Shown here piece by piece: positions 9,005 to 18,695 of a DNA stretch of 64,000 nt; positions within the stretch are counted from its first letter, which is position 1; each line of letters opens with the position of its first letter. Source of the stretch: Kordia sp. SMS9. GTDB taxonomy: Bacteria; Bacteroidota; Bacteroidia; Flavobacteriales; Flavobacteriaceae. Made by a program: the position numbers and the translations under genes. Location of the stretch: positions 250,001 through 314,000 of the forward strand of contig NZ_CP031153.1 of assembly GCF_003352465.1 (NCBI RefSeq). Reading direction: 5' to 3'. Under the pieces are notes generated by a model. It saw nothing but the letters and a program-made list of their open reading frames with translations, was not told the DNA's origin and searched no databases.

Positions 9005-9723
9005 TCCACCATTTGATATACAAGTTCCGCCTCAAACAATGTTTCAAAATGACGCAATAGTTTTTCTTTCACTTCTGCTTCGTCAACGTGCATTTTCCCT
9101 AATTCTACATTTAAAGAAGTAACCGCTTTTCCACGAATTCCACACGGAATAATGTTGTCAAAATAGCCCAAATCCGCATTGACATTCAACGCAAAACCAT
9201 GCATGGTTACCCAACGACTCGCCCGAACGCCCATAGCACAAATTTTTCGTGCAAATGGTGTACCAACATCGAGCCAAACGCCTGTTTCGCCTTCACTTCT
9301 TGTGGCTTTCAAACCGTATTCTGCTAGTGTCAGAATGATCATTTCTTCCAATAATCGCAAGTATTTGTGAATGTCGGTGAAGAAATTTTCCAAATCCAAA
9401 ATTGGATATCCTACAATTTGTCCAGGTCCGTGATACGTAATATCGCCACCACGATTTATTTTGTAAAACGTAGCGCCTTTGGCCGCCAACTGCGTTTCAT
9501 CTAACAATAAATTAGACATATCGCCACTTTTTCCTAAAGTATACACATGTGGATGTGCTACAAAAAGAAAATGATTTTTTGTGTCCAAACCTGCATTTTC
9601 ACGACGATTTTTAATCTTCGTATCTACAATTTCCTTGAATAATTCCTCTTGAAAATCCCAGGTTTCTTTATAATCTTTTGTACCTAAATCTTGTACTTGT
9701 ATGATCTTGTTCAATGTCTGCAT
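9001..9723 (-). CDS. lipB: octanoyltransferase LipB
   Basis: 240 residues. Transfers octanoyl groups from acyl carrier protein to lipoyl domains of dehydrogenase complexes, the first step of lipoate synthesis in the cytoplasm. Diagnostic segments: HPHVYTLGKSGDMSNLL, INRGGDITYHGPGQIVGYPI, RKICAMGVRASRWVTMHGFA with the conserved Lys of the active site, and PCGIRGKAVTSLN with the catalytic Cys. Length and order match the family. It is the first gene of the series with the five membrane paralogues. No lipA is in the window. Confidence 0.95.
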   Translation of the reverse strand: MQTLNKIIQVQDLGTKDYKETWDFQEELFKEIVDTKIKNRRENAGLDTKNHFLFVAHPHVYTLGKSGDMSNLLLDETQLAAKGATFYKINRGGDITYHGPGQIVGYPILDLENFFTDIHKYLRLLEEMIILTLAEYGLKATRSEGETGVWLDVGTPFARKICAMGVRASRWVTMHGFALNVNADLGYFDNIIPCGIRGKAVTSLNVELGKMHVDEAEVKEKLLRHFETLFEAELVYQMVE

Positions 9724-9838
9724 GCTTTATAAAGCACAAAAATACGATAATTATATTCGTTTTACGTTACGATTCTTTTTCGGGCATTTCTTTTATAAAA
9801 ATTTTAGGAAAATCATCTTTATAATTTCTCTGTAAAAT

Positions 9839-9876
9839 ATAAAAGAGGAACTGCGTAGTTGCAATTCCTCTTATAT
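9839..9876 (-). terminator. intrinsic terminator of the 9896-10645 lipoprotein gene
   Basis: Stem AAGAGGAA/TTCCTCTT (9843-9850 with 9865-9872) with an A/T-rich extension; on the minus strand it is followed by a T-rich run. It sits just past the stop codon at 9896. Confidence 0.7.
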
Positions 9877-9895
9877 TATATTGTAAATATGATTT

Positions 9896-10645
9896 TTATT
9901 TCTCCAATTCCACTTCTAAATTGAGCATTTCTGGATTGTTTACAAATTCCAACGCATTCACTTTTACCGAAAAACTCTTTCCATCTTCTGCCATCACGGC
10001 ATTTTCATCAGAAACTGATTTAATTTTTCTAGGGAAATGATAATTCAGCTTGTACGTTGAGGCAGCTAATAACATTTCGGCTTGCCCAAGATTTTCTTTA
10101 AGTTTATCCATCAACCCTTTATCCATGATGTTTAATGCGCGTTTGAACGTTTTCGTATCATACGAATAATTCATCTTGGTCAACTTGTCAATATTTGTAT
10201 TAGTTAAAGGATTTCCGCTTCCCATTGCATTGCTGTTTTTTGCAATTTTAGCAAGTGAATTTACAGCACCAAACATTTCTTGGATGTCATTGACACTCTT
10301 AAAATCTGTAAAAAGATCCACATTAAATTTATTCTTTTTGGTGTCCAAAACCATGTGTGCATTCAAGTTTTCAAGACTTTTGATCATTTTTCGATCAGTA
10401 TCAGATATTTCAGAAATAAACTTGCTATTTCCTTTAAACATATCTTTAAATGATATCATAGAGTCAATAGATTGTTCTTGTCCGCCTGTCATTTGTGTGC
10501 CCATCATTGGCATTAATTCAGATCCGTCTAAATACATAGATAATTTTCCACTTCCATCGTCGTTGATGTAAATAGTTTCAGAGAATTCGCAACTTGTGCA
10601 AAAAGTGAGCAATACCACAAGTACTGCGAAATACATTTTTTTCAT
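9896..10645 (-). CDS. lipoprotein of unknown function
   Basis: 249 residues. Signal peptide with lipobox FCTSC (Cys 19) and a mature start EFSETIYINDDGSGKLSMYL. The Asp/Gly-rich beginning (an IYINDDGSGK turn after ETI) is typical of flavobacterial lipoproteins that begin with an antiparallel beta segment; the rest is mixed helix and strand with no motif I recognise. The Pmp3-like gene lies 21 nt upstream on the same strand and may be cotranscribed. A clear terminator follows. Confidence 0.7.
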   Translation of the reverse strand: MKKMYFAVLVVLLTFCTSCEFSETIYINDDGSGKLSMYLDGSELMPMMGTQMTGGQEQSIDSMISFKDMFKGNSKFISEISDTDRKMIKSLENLNAHMVLDTKKNKFNVDLFTDFKSVNDIQEMFGAVNSLAKIAKNSNAMGSGNPLTNTNIDKLTKMNYSYDTKTFKRALNIMDKGLMDKLKENLGQAEMLLAASTYKLNYHFPRKIKSVSDENAVMAEDGKSFSVKVNALEFVNNPEMLNLEVELEK

Positions 10646-10666
10646 ATAAATTTTATTAAATTAATT

Positions 10667-10825
10667 TTATTGATTCGGATTATTTACAATGACCAATGCA
10701 GCTATCGTGCCAGGAACCCATCCGCAAAGCCACAAAATAAAGACAATTATTACAGAACCACAACCTTTATCGACAACAGATAAGGGCGGAAATATAATTG
10801 CCAGCAATACTCTCCATATACTCAT
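10667..10825 (-). CDS. YqaE/Pmp3-family small membrane protein
   Basis: 52 residues from ATG 10825. Two hydrophobic helices: RVLLAIIFPPLSV with the family Pro-Pro, then a Lys-Gly-Cys-Gly turn and VIIVFILWLCGWVPGTIAAL with the conserved GWxPG. This is the Pmp3/YqaE stress-related peptide family, thought to affect membrane potential or ion tolerance. An upstream TTG at 10930 would add 35 residues with another hydrophobic segment; I prefer the ATG because it gives the usual 50-55 residue length. The position between lysS (divergent) and the lipoprotein does not inform function. Confidence 0.75.
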   Translation of the reverse strand: MSIWRVLLAIIFPPLSVVDKGCGSVIIVFILWLCGWVPGTIAALVIVNNPNQ

Positions 10826-10995
10826 GTTAATTTTTGTTTGATGATTGATGATACTTGTAAGACTTAAAAACACCCAAAAAGTTACAGCAACCGACCATTT
10901 CAGAAGTAAAACTACTTCAAATATTTCCAAATCAATACATTGGTATACTAATGAAATGTATTTATCTTTGCAAACTTAAATTTACACATAATACT

Positions 10996-12681
10996 ATGCA
11001 ATTATCAGAGCAAGAAATCGTTCGCAGGGAAAAACTTTCAAAGTTACGCGAACTCGGCATCAATCCGTATCCAGCAAATCTATATCCTGTAAATCACACT
11101 TCGAAACAGGTAAAAGACACATTTGCAGCAGGTAAACAGGTGATCATTGCAGGTAGATTAATGTCGCGTCGTATTCAAGGTTCTGCTTCTTTTGCCGAAT
11201 TGCAAGATGCGGACGGACGAATTCAAGTGTATTTTAACAGAGACGAAATTTGTCCTGGAGAAGATAAATCACACTACAATGACGTCTATAAAAAATTATT
11301 AGATATTGGCGATTTTATTGGGATAGAAGGCGAGTTGTTTACAACGAAAGTTGGCGAGCAAACCGTCATGGTGAAAAACTTTACCGTGTTGAGCAAAGCG
11401 TTGCGTCCGTTGCCATTACCAAAAGAAAAAGACGGCGTTGTGTATGACAAGTTTGACGATCCTGAACAACGATATCGTCAGCGTTATGCAGATTTAGTCG
11501 TGAATCCGCACGTAAAAGAAGTGTTTGTAAAGCGTACAAAATTGTTCAACGCAATGCGTAACTTCTTTAATGAAGCAGGTTATTTTGAAGTAGAAACACC
11601 AATTTTACAACCAATTCCAGGTGGTGCAGCAGCACGTCCGTTTGTCACACATCACAACTCATTAAATATTCCGTTGTATATGCGAATTGCCAATGAATTG
11701 TATTTGAAGCGCTTGATTGTGGGCGGATTTGACGGTGTGTACGAATTCTCTAAAAACTTCCGAAACGAAGGAATGGATCGTACGCACAATCCAGAATTTA
11801 CTGCGATGGAAATTTATGTCGCGTATAAAGACTACAATTGGATGATGGAATTCACAGAAAGTTTATTGGAACACTGTGCCATTGCCGTAAACGGAACGAC
11901 AGAAGCTACTTTTGGCGAACACCAAATTGATTTTAAAGCGCCGTACAAACGTGTCACCATGACGCAATCAATCATAGATTTTACAGGATTTGACATTACT
12001 GGAAAATCGGAAGAGGAATTGCGCGAAGCTGCGAAAGACATGGGAATCGACGTGGATGAAACGATGGGAAAAGGAAAATTGATCGATGAAATTTTCGGTG
12101 AAAAGTGTGAAGGAAATTATATTGAACCTACTTTCATTACCGATTATCCAAAAGAAATGAGTCCGTTGTGTAAAGAACACCGCGAAAATCCAGAATTAAC
12201 AGAACGCTTTGAATTGATGGTCTGTGGAAAAGAAATTGCGAACGCATATTCAGAGCTGAACGATCCTATTGATCAACGCGAACGCTTTGAAGCACAATTA
12301 AAACTTTCCGAAAAAGGAGATGACGAAGCCATGTTTATTGATGATGATTTTATTCGCGCACTCGAATATGGAATGCCACCAACTTCTGGTTTAGGTATTG
12401 GAATGGATCGTTTGATTATGTATTTGACAAACAATCCGTCGATTCAAGAAGTATTGTTCTTCCCGCAAATGCGTCCTGAGAAAAAGCAAATTCCACTAAC
12501 TGACGAAGCAAAAGCAGTCTTAGAATTGTTGAAAAAAGCTGAAAAATTACCATTAGCGGATTTGAAAGCACAAGCAGGACTGTCTAACAAAAAGTGGGAC
12601 AAATCTATCAAAGAACTCACCAAAAACAGTTTGGCAAAAGTGGAGAAAACAGACGATGGGCTTTTTGTTGAAATTGCCTAA
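10996..12681 (+). CDS. lysS: lysyl-tRNA synthetase (class II)
   Basis: 561 residues from ATG 10996 (MQLSEQEIVRREKL), the start seen in relatives; an ATG at 10951 would add 15 residues of poor quality. N-terminal OB-fold anticodon-binding domain (IIAGRLMSRRIQGSASFAEL), then the class II core with motif 2 FRNEGMDRTHNPEF and motif 3 GLGIGMDRLIMYL. Charges tRNA-Lys in the cytoplasm. After motif 3 there is a ~60-residue extension that looks like a small winged helix (LPLADLKAQAGLSNKKWDKSIKEL), which I recall as common in Bacteroidota enzymes. Convergent with queA and separated by a strong hairpin. Confidence 0.96.
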   Translation: MQLSEQEIVRREKLSKLRELGINPYPANLYPVNHTSKQVKDTFAAGKQVIIAGRLMSRRIQGSASFAELQDADGRIQVYFNRDEICPGEDKSHYNDVYKKLLDIGDFIGIEGELFTTKVGEQTVMVKNFTVLSKALRPLPLPKEKDGVVYDKFDDPEQRYRQRYADLVVNPHVKEVFVKRTKLFNAMRNFFNEAGYFEVETPILQPIPGGAAARPFVTHHNSLNIPLYMRIANELYLKRLIVGGFDGVYEFSKNFRNEGMDRTHNPEFTAMEIYVAYKDYNWMMEFTESLLEHCAIAVNGTTEATFGEHQIDFKAPYKRVTMTQSIIDFTGFDITGKSEEELREAAKDMGIDVDETMGKGKLIDEIFGEKCEGNYIEPTFITDYPKEMSPLCKEHRENPELTERFELMVCGKEIANAYSELNDPIDQRERFEAQLKLSEKGDDEAMFIDDDFIRALEYGMPPTSGLGIGMDRLIMYLTNNPSIQEVLFFPQMRPEKKQIPLTDEAKAVLELLKKAEKLPLADLKAQAGLSNKKWDKSIKELTKNSLAKVEKTDDGLFVEIA

Positions 12682-12723
12682 CTTCAATTCACTCAACTAC
12701 AATTTACATTTGGTATAAAAAAA

Positions 12724-12751
12724 CAAAATCCTGTCTTTCGGCAGGATTTTG
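12724..12751. terminator. bidirectional terminator between lysS and queA
   Basis: Perfect 10-bp stem CAAAATCCTG/CAGGATTTTG with an 8-nt loop between two convergent genes, with T-rich flanks on both strands. Confidence 0.85.
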
Positions 12752-12778
12752 AATATAATATATTTTGTGTTTTTCTAG

Positions 12779-13834
12779 TTAAAGAATCAACATGGCATCA
12801 CCATACGAATAGAATTGGTATCCTTCTTTGATCGCTTCTTCATACGCTTTTAAGATAAAATCGTGACCTGCAAAGGCAGAAACCATCATTAAAAGTGTCG
12901 ATTTTGGTGTGTGAAAGTTGGTAATCATACAGTTTGCAATGCTAAACTCGTACGGAGGAAAGATAAATTTGTTGGTCCAACCTTCATATTCATTCAACGT
13001 TAAATCTGATGACACTGAACTTTCCAATGCACGCATTACCGTTGTTCCAACCGCACAAACTTTGCGCTTGTTTTTCTTGGCACTGTTTACGGTTTCTACA
13101 GCATCTGGAAGAATTTTTAATTCCTCAGAGTCCATTTTATGCTTCGACAAATCTTCAACTTCTACAGGATTAAACGTTCCTAAACCTACGTGCAACGTGA
13201 TTTCAGAAAAGTCTATTCCTTTAATTTCCAAACGCTTTAACAAGTGCTTTGAGAAGTGCAATCCAGCCGTTGGTGCCGCTACAGCTCCTTCTTCCTTAGC
13301 ATAAATAGTTTGGTAACGTTCTTCATCTTCTGGCTCTACATCTCTTTTGATGTATTTTGGAAGTGGTGTTTGTCCAAGTTCCCCTAATTTTGTTCTGAAT
13401 TCTTCATACGAACCGTCATATAAGAAACGCAACGTACGACCTCTCGAAGTCGTGTTGTCAATAACCTCTGCAACTAAACTTTCGTCTTCACCAAAATACA
13501 ATTTGTTTCCGATTCTGATTTTTCGTGCCGGATCAACCAAAACGTCCCACAAACGCTGATCTTCGTTCAACTCTCTTAATAAAAAGACTTCAATACGCGC
13601 GCCTGTTTTTTCTTTGTTTCCAAACAATCTTGCTGGAAATACTTTCGTATTGTTCAACACCATTACATCTCCTTCATCAAAATAGTCCACTAAATCTTTG
13701 AATTGTTTGTGTTCTATGGTTTGTTTTTCGCGATTTAACACCATTAAACGTGCTTCATCTCTGTGTTCAGAAGGGTATTCAGCTAATAAATCTTCAGGAA
13801 GATCAAAATTAAAATGCGATAGCTTTTTTGCCAT
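12779..13834 (-). CDS. queA: S-adenosylmethionine:tRNA ribosyltransferase-isomerase
   Basis: 351 residues. Transfers the ribosyl part of SAM to 7-aminomethyl-7-deazaguanine in tRNA during queuosine synthesis. Family hallmarks are all present: [21 protein letters not shown] at the start, [52 protein letters not shown] and [19 protein letters not shown]. Full length. Followed toward its 3' end by the shared terminator with lysS. Confidence 0.96.
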   Translation of the reverse strand: MAKKLSHFNFDLPEDLLAEYPSEHRDEARLMVLNREKQTIEHKQFKDLVDYFDEGDVMVLNNTKVFPARLFGNKEKTGARIEVFLLRELNEDQRLWDVLVDPARKIRIGNKLYFGEDESLVAEVIDNTTSRGRTLRFLYDGSYEEFRTKLGELGQTPLPKYIKRDVEPEDEERYQTIYAKEEGAVAAPTAGLHFSKHLLKRLEIKGIDFSEITLHVGLGTFNPVEVEDLSKHKMDSEELKILPDAVETVNSAKKNKRKVCAVGTTVMRALESSVSSDLTLNEYEGWTNKFIFPPYEFSIANCMITNFHTPKSTLLMMVSAFAGHDFILKAYEEAIKEGYQFYSYGDAMLIL

Positions 13835-13912
13835 AAGTCTTTTAAGTTATTTTTTAAGAATGGCAAATATACAATCTCAACATAGGGGTTGTCAAGTATT
13901 TAGTGAGTTTTT

Positions 13913-15142
13913 TTAAATTTCTGTGAGTTCTATGCCTATATTTTGCAAATCTGTCCAAAAATCTGGGAAAGATTTCGACACTACATCCGCTTTTTCAATA
14001 CAAATTGGTACGCGTAACGCCAACGGTGCAAATGCCATTGCCATTCGATGATCTTTGTACGTTTCTATGGAAATGTTTTCGTGAATTTTTGATGCTTTGT
14101 GCAAATGTAAAGAAGCGTCAGTAATATCGACAGAAGCGCCTAATTTTTCAAGTTCCACTTTGAGTGCTACCAACCGATCTGTTTCTTTTATTTTTAGAGT
14201 GTGCAATCCGACCATTTCACAAGACAATTGCAATCCGAACGCCGTTACAGCAATAGTTTGCGCAATATCTGGTGCATTTTTTAAGTCGAGCTTGATGGTT
14301 TCCTGAGTTGCTTCACGCGTTTTGGTCAATGTAATGGTATTCGTATCAAATTTCGTTTCAACCCCAAATTTTGTGTAAATTTCTGCCAAGCATGAATCTC
14401 CTTGCAAGCTGTTTTGCTTGTAAGCTGAAAGTGTAATGGTTGTGCCAATGTCGCTAAGCGCGATTAAACTGTAAAAATACGACGCCGAACTCCAGTCAGA
14501 TTCTACTGTAAACACTTTTGCTTCTTGCGCAGCTTCAAATCGTGCTACAGTGATGGTGTTTCCTTTAAAATTGGTAGCAACTCCAAGTTCGTTCAACAAC
14601 GAAAGCGTCATTTTTATGTACGGAACTGACGTAATGTTTCCATCCAGCGTAAGCGATACTCCATTTTCCAAGGTTGGCGCAATTAAGAGTAAGGCAGAAA
14701 TGTACTGACTACTTACGTTGGCGGCTAATGTTACTTGATTTCCTTGTAATTTTTTTCCTTTGATATGTAATGGTGGATAGCCTTCGTTATTTGCATATTG
14801 AATATCTGCGCCCAATTGTTGCAAGGCTTCTACCAATATTTTAATAGGACGTTCTTGCATGCGTGACGAACCTGTTAAGGTAATTTCTTGTCCTTCTTTG
14901 GTGGCGTAATATGCTGTGAGAAATCGCATGGCGGTTCCTGCGTGATGAATGTCTTTTATGGTATTTGTAGACTGCAACGCTTTTTGCATCAACGCAGCAT
15001 CGTCTGAATTGGAAATATTGTTGATGTCAATGTTTGGATATAAAGCTTGTAGTAATAACAATCGGTTGGATTCACTTTTGGAACCTGTTATCGCAATGTT
15101 TGATTGTTGTTGAAGCGTTGATTTTTGAAGCTTTACGTTCAT
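13913..15142 (-). CDS. aroA: 3-phosphoshikimate 1-carboxyvinyltransferase (EPSP synthase)
   Basis: 409 residues. Joins shikimate-3-phosphate and phosphoenolpyruvate in the shikimate pathway. Conserved stretches: GSKSESNRLLLLQAL (substrate-binding Lys and Ser), HAGTAMRFLTAYYA, RMQERPIKILVEAL, SQYISALLLIAP, SDWSSASYFYSL, KETDRLVALKVELEKLG and DHRMAMAFAPLAL. Slightly short compared with the usual ~430 residues, mainly in the loops. It supplies chorismate for the pheA-tyrA-aroG operon about 9 kb away but is separately transcribed. Gap of 33 nt from the dehydrogenase upstream suggests cotranscription. Confidence 0.95.
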   Translation of the reverse strand: MNVKLQKSTLQQQSNIAITGSKSESNRLLLLQALYPNIDINNISNSDDAALMQKALQSTNTIKDIHHAGTAMRFLTAYYATKEGQEITLTGSSRMQERPIKILVEALQQLGADIQYANNEGYPPLHIKGKKLQGNQVTLAANVSSQYISALLLIAPTLENGVSLTLDGNITSVPYIKMTLSLLNELGVATNFKGNTITVARFEAAQEAKVFTVESDWSSASYFYSLIALSDIGTTITLSAYKQNSLQGDSCLAEIYTKFGVETKFDTNTITLTKTREATQETIKLDLKNAPDIAQTIAVTAFGLQLSCEMVGLHTLKIKETDRLVALKVELEKLGASVDITDASLHLHKASKIHENISIETYKDHRMAMAFAPLALRVPICIEKADVVSKSFPDFWTDLQNIGIELTEI

Positions 15143-15175
15143 GATATTGAATTGATAGGTTGTAAAAAAAATTGG

Positions 15176-16159
15176 TTACTTTACTTCGTTTTTTAATATT
15201 TGATTTTTTTCGAAAGCCTGTATGTTTTCTAGTGTTGTCAGTGTGATTTCGCGCATGGCTTCTTTGGTAAAATACGCTTGATGCGAAGTAATCAATACGT
15301 TTGGAAAGCTCATCAAACGCAAAATATATTCGTCTTGAATGATACTTTCGGACAAATCTTCAAAGAACAAATCTTCTTCTTGTTCGTACACGTCAATACC
15401 TAGATAGCCAATTTTTTCATTGATCAGTCCTTCTATGGCATCAGCAGTGTTGATTAATGCGCCACGACTTGTGTTGATAATCATGACACCTTTTTTCATC
15501 AATGCAATTGCATTTTTGTTGATGACGTGTTTGGTATATTGGTTCAACGGACAATGCAACGACAGAATGTCTGCTTGAGCAAATACTTCTTCTAGCGGAA
15601 GATATGTAACACCCAAATCGACCAATTCTTTGTTTTCTGCGATGTCGAATGCAATAATTTCACAACCAAATCCTATGATGGTTTTACAAAATGTAGCTCC
15701 GATTTGTCCCGTTCCGATCACACCAACTTTTTTACCGTGAATGTTGAAACCAATCAAGTTTTTTAAGGAAAAGTTTCCTTCACGAACCCGATTGTATGCT
15801 TTGTGTGTTTTTCGGTTGAGTGTCAAAATTAACGCAATCGCATGTTCCGCAACCGCTTCTGGCGAATATGCTGGCACACGTACAATTTTGATATTGTATT
15901 TTTTGGCAGCTTCTATGTTCACATTATTGTAACCTGCGCAACGCAGCGCGATTAATTGTACTCCTTTTTTTGAAAGTATTGCAATCGTTTCTTCGTCGAC
16001 CGTATCATTTACAAATACACAAACAGCATCAAATCCTTTGGCGAGACTTGCCGTTGAAGAATCTAAAGAGGTTTCAAAAAAAGAGAACTCGTATTGATTA
16101 TTATATTTTTCAAAGTATTCTTGATCGTACGATTTGGTACTAAATACGGCAATTTTCAT
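15176..16159 (-). CDS. D-2-hydroxyacid dehydrogenase, D-lactate dehydrogenase type
   Basis: 327 residues. NAD-binding motif VIGTGQIGATFCKTIIGFG, substrate-side motif RCAGYNNVN, NTSRGALINT with the catalytic Arg region, GIDVYEQEEDLFFED with the acidic residue, and SHQAYFTKEA with the catalytic His. The spacing and the Phe-Phe-Glu-Asp insert match fermentative D-lactate dehydrogenases (LdhA), reducing pyruvate with NADH, though other 2-ketoacids are possible. It is 33 nt from aroA and 37 nt from the MazG-like gene, probably one transcript. Confidence 0.85.
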   Translation of the reverse strand: MKIAVFSTKSYDQEYFEKYNNQYEFSFFETSLDSSTASLAKGFDAVCVFVNDTVDEETIAILSKKGVQLIALRCAGYNNVNIEAAKKYNIKIVRVPAYSPEAVAEHAIALILTLNRKTHKAYNRVREGNFSLKNLIGFNIHGKKVGVIGTGQIGATFCKTIIGFGCEIIAFDIAENKELVDLGVTYLPLEEVFAQADILSLHCPLNQYTKHVINKNAIALMKKGVMIINTSRGALINTADAIEGLINEKIGYLGIDVYEQEEDLFFEDLSESIIQDEYILRLMSFPNVLITSHQAYFTKEAMREITLTTLENIQAFEKNQILKNEVK

Positions 16160-16196
16160 AGTTTTTTATGTATGCTGATTGAGAGTTGAACAGTCG

Positions 16197-16523
16197 TTAT
16201 TTCAATTTTTCATTGTTGTGATGACGATCGTGATCGCGTTTGGTTTTCTTGTCCATTTTTTGATCAAAAGCTGCTTGTAAGTCAATTCCGGTTTGATTTG
16301 CCAAACACAGTACTACAAAAACCACATCTGCCAATTCTTCACCAAGATCTTTGTCTTTGTCACTTTCTTTTTCACTTTGTTCGCCGTAGCGTCTGGCAAT
16401 AATCCGCGCAACTTCGCCAACTTCTTCGGTAAGCTGCGCCATGTTGGTTAATTCATTGAAGTAACGAACGCCGTGTTCTTTGATCCAAGTATCTACGTCT
16501 AGTTGTGCTGCTTTCAAGTTCAT
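16197..16523 (-). CDS. MazG-like nucleotide pyrophosphohydrolase
   Basis: 108 residues. The EEVGEVARIIARRYGEQ and DLGEELADVVFVVLCLAN segments give the four acidic Mg-binding residues (ExxE and ExxD) of the all-alpha NTP pyrophosphatase fold. Such single-domain enzymes hydrolyse non-canonical or excess NTPs. It starts the run aroA-ldhA-like toward the left; a 14-bp inverted repeat lies 25 nt upstream of the start. Confidence 0.85.
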   Translation of the reverse strand: MNLKAAQLDVDTWIKEHGVRYFNELTNMAQLTEEVGEVARIIARRYGEQSEKESDKDKDLGEELADVVFVVLCLANQTGIDLQAAFDQKMDKKTKRDHDRHHNNEKLK

Positions 16524-16547
16524 AAGGCTAAGTTTGTTTTAATGTAA

Positions 16548-16580
16548 AAGTGACTTTATAAACGCGTTATAAAGTCACTT
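16548..16580. promoter_or_regulatory. 14-bp perfect inverted repeat upstream of the MazG-like gene
   Basis: AAGTGACTTTATAA and its exact reverse complement separated by ACGCG. It lies between the stop of the 668-residue protein (16651) and the start of the MazG-like gene (16523). It could be a terminator stem for the upstream gene, though the following minus-strand bases are not a clean U-run, or an operator for the MazG-like transcript. Confidence 0.55.
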
Positions 16581-16650
16581 GTAAAAATATAGTTTTTCAA
16601 TGAATTAGTTCATGCGTTTTTGCAGAAACATTTTCACTTTTAAGTGTGTT

Positions 16651-18657
16651 TTAAATCTTCTTCAATACTACTTTTTCTTTTTCCTTTTCTACCAACATTT
16701 TGTAAAATTCGCGCAAAGCGCCGTATTTGTCTGGCGTAATCACAGACGATTTGATTTCTTTTGACATTACCACACTGATTCCCGTCGGCGTTTTGGAAAT
16801 ATTGAACGAATATTCACCCAAACCTTCTGGCATTTTTACAGCGCTTGCATCTGGCAATGACTCAACTTCGTACCCTTCTGGCAACTTGATATTCAACATA
16901 ATTTTTCGCTTCCAAGGATAGCCAAAGTCAACAGGATATACGCGCTCTTCTGCTTTGAACATGTTTTCATCGGTTGCTAAGAAAAACAGTGGCGAAAAAT
17001 ACATTTTATCTCCAATGATTTCTGCTTGCGACTCTTTTTCAAACGCATACGATTCCATTACTGGTTTTCCAACGCTGGTTACATTTTTTACAGCATGCTC
17101 TGAAATTTCAATGTCTTCAATGCTATTTTCCAGTTTTTCTAAATAATCTTCTTTGTCTGCTTGAATGTAATTTTCGCGAAATGTCAATGCATTGTGAGAG
17201 GTAAATTGTGTACGTTGTTTTCCTGTTAAGTCACCTTCTTCATCTAAGGTAACATTTATCATTGTAGCACGCAAGGCAGATTGTTTTGGCATCAAACTGA
17301 TTTGACTCCAACTTCCGTCTCTACGTATCAGTCGTCCTGACCAGTTTAAAGCGCGCATTGGCAGTACATTTGGCTCTCCATAGTAATTGGTAGCATCTAA
17401 CAGAATAACAGCATTTTCAACTTCAATAGCTGTAATGACATAGTTGAATCCTTCTAACGTTGGAAACAAGGTAATTCCGTGTGAACGTGTGCTTAAAATG
17501 ACAGGATTGGCACTAATACCTGCATGACGCAGCATGGCTGTTAGCATCAAATTCATATCCGCAACATTTCCTGTTTTTTCTTTGTAGGCTTTCCGAACGC
17601 CTTTATCCGTGTATTTTCCATAGTTTCCATTCCATTTGATTCTGTCGCGCACATAGGTATAAATCTTCGCTGCTTTTCGCATATCATCAGATTCGCCTGC
17701 AATTAGGTTATCTATGTCACTTTTAAAATAGGATGCTTTTTCCAATTCGCCGCCAAAACTTTGACTTTTGTAAATCGTTTTTACGACATTATCCCACGAT
17801 TTTGCGTAGTATTCTGGTATTTGATTTGGCATTTGCACTTGTGCCAATTCAAATTTTACAGCACTGCGATAGTTTTCAATATTGCTAACAAAATTTTCCG
17901 CTTTCAATGCTGGTACATTTTTGAGTTCGTATTTAGTAGTTTTAAAAGAAAAGTCAATTTCATCACGACTGAAATTAGTTTTTCCTCCAAAGTTACTTTT
18001 AGACTTTGAATTTATACTAATTTTCCCTGGACGACTGCCTTCTTTTGGATTTAATCTAAAATACCCTTTGTAATGTTTTTTATAAGTGAAATATTCGTGT
18101 GCTTCGAAAGAAACTTCAATGTGATTTACAGGAATTGAGTATTGAAAGTAGACTTCATTGATATTTCCATAATAGGGAGAAATCATTTTGTAACGATATT
18201 CAATGACAGAACCTTCTTTTACATTGGGCATCGTAATTTTTTGAATGTCTACATATTCATTTCGTTTTTCTTTAAAAATTCCATCTTTGCGCAGTTTTGT
18301 ATCTTCAATTTTTCCACCGACTAAATTATAGGTGTACGCTTTCAAATTGGACACTTTTTCACGATTTCCTCCGCTGCTTTTGTATAACGGAACGGAGTGA
18401 TTTGCCCAATCAAAACCGTCTTTGTTATATATTTTGATACGTTTGTGAATGTTGGTTTCTATTTGAAATCCTTCACCCTGAATGTAACGCATCGTGATAT
18501 AGTTTCTTTCATAAAGAATTGCAGCACTTGCTTCGGGATCTGTTGGGTGTTTTGCTTCTTCTAATTCGGCTTTGGATACTTCTCCAAACTCGAAATCTTG
18601 AGCTTGCAATGTGACAAAACATAATAGCGCAAGCACGAATAGTGTGTGTTTTTTCAT
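16651..18657 (-). CDS. DUF3857/transglutaminase-like secreted protein lacking catalytic residues
   Basis: 668 residues. Signal peptide (MKKHTLFVLALLCFVTLQAQ), a DUF3857 beta domain (about 60-250), a transglutaminase-like domain (about 310-440) and a C-terminal beta domain. At the position of the usual catalytic GDCADMN the sequence reads TGNVADMNLML, so Cys is replaced by Val, and the His position reads FNYVI; the Asp of LLDATNYY remains. It is therefore probably a non-catalytic, perhaps carbohydrate or peptide binding, periplasmic or surface protein. Paralogue of the gene immediately upstream (39 nt gap), likely one operon. Confidence 0.8.
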   Translation of the reverse strand: MKKHTLFVLALLCFVTLQAQDFEFGEVSKAELEEAKHPTDPEASAAILYERNYITMRYIQGEGFQIETNIHKRIKIYNKDGFDWANHSVPLYKSSGGNREKVSNLKAYTYNLVGGKIEDTKLRKDGIFKEKRNEYVDIQKITMPNVKEGSVIEYRYKMISPYYGNINEVYFQYSIPVNHIEVSFEAHEYFTYKKHYKGYFRLNPKEGSRPGKISINSKSKSNFGGKTNFSRDEIDFSFKTTKYELKNVPALKAENFVSNIENYRSAVKFELAQVQMPNQIPEYYAKSWDNVVKTIYKSQSFGGELEKASYFKSDIDNLIAGESDDMRKAAKIYTYVRDRIKWNGNYGKYTDKGVRKAYKEKTGNVADMNLMLTAMLRHAGISANPVILSTRSHGITLFPTLEGFNYVITAIEVENAVILLDATNYYGEPNVLPMRALNWSGRLIRRDGSWSQISLMPKQSALRATMINVTLDEEGDLTGKQRTQFTSHNALTFRENYIQADKEDYLEKLENSIEDIEISEHAVKNVTSVGKPVMESYAFEKESQAEIIGDKMYFSPLFFLATDENMFKAEERVYPVDFGYPWKRKIMLNIKLPEGYEVESLPDASAVKMPEGLGEYSFNISKTPTGISVVMSKEIKSSVITPDKYGALREFYKMLVEKEKEKVVLKKI

Positions 18658-18695
18658 TTGTGAATTGTTATTATTATGGACGTAAGGGAAATAGG

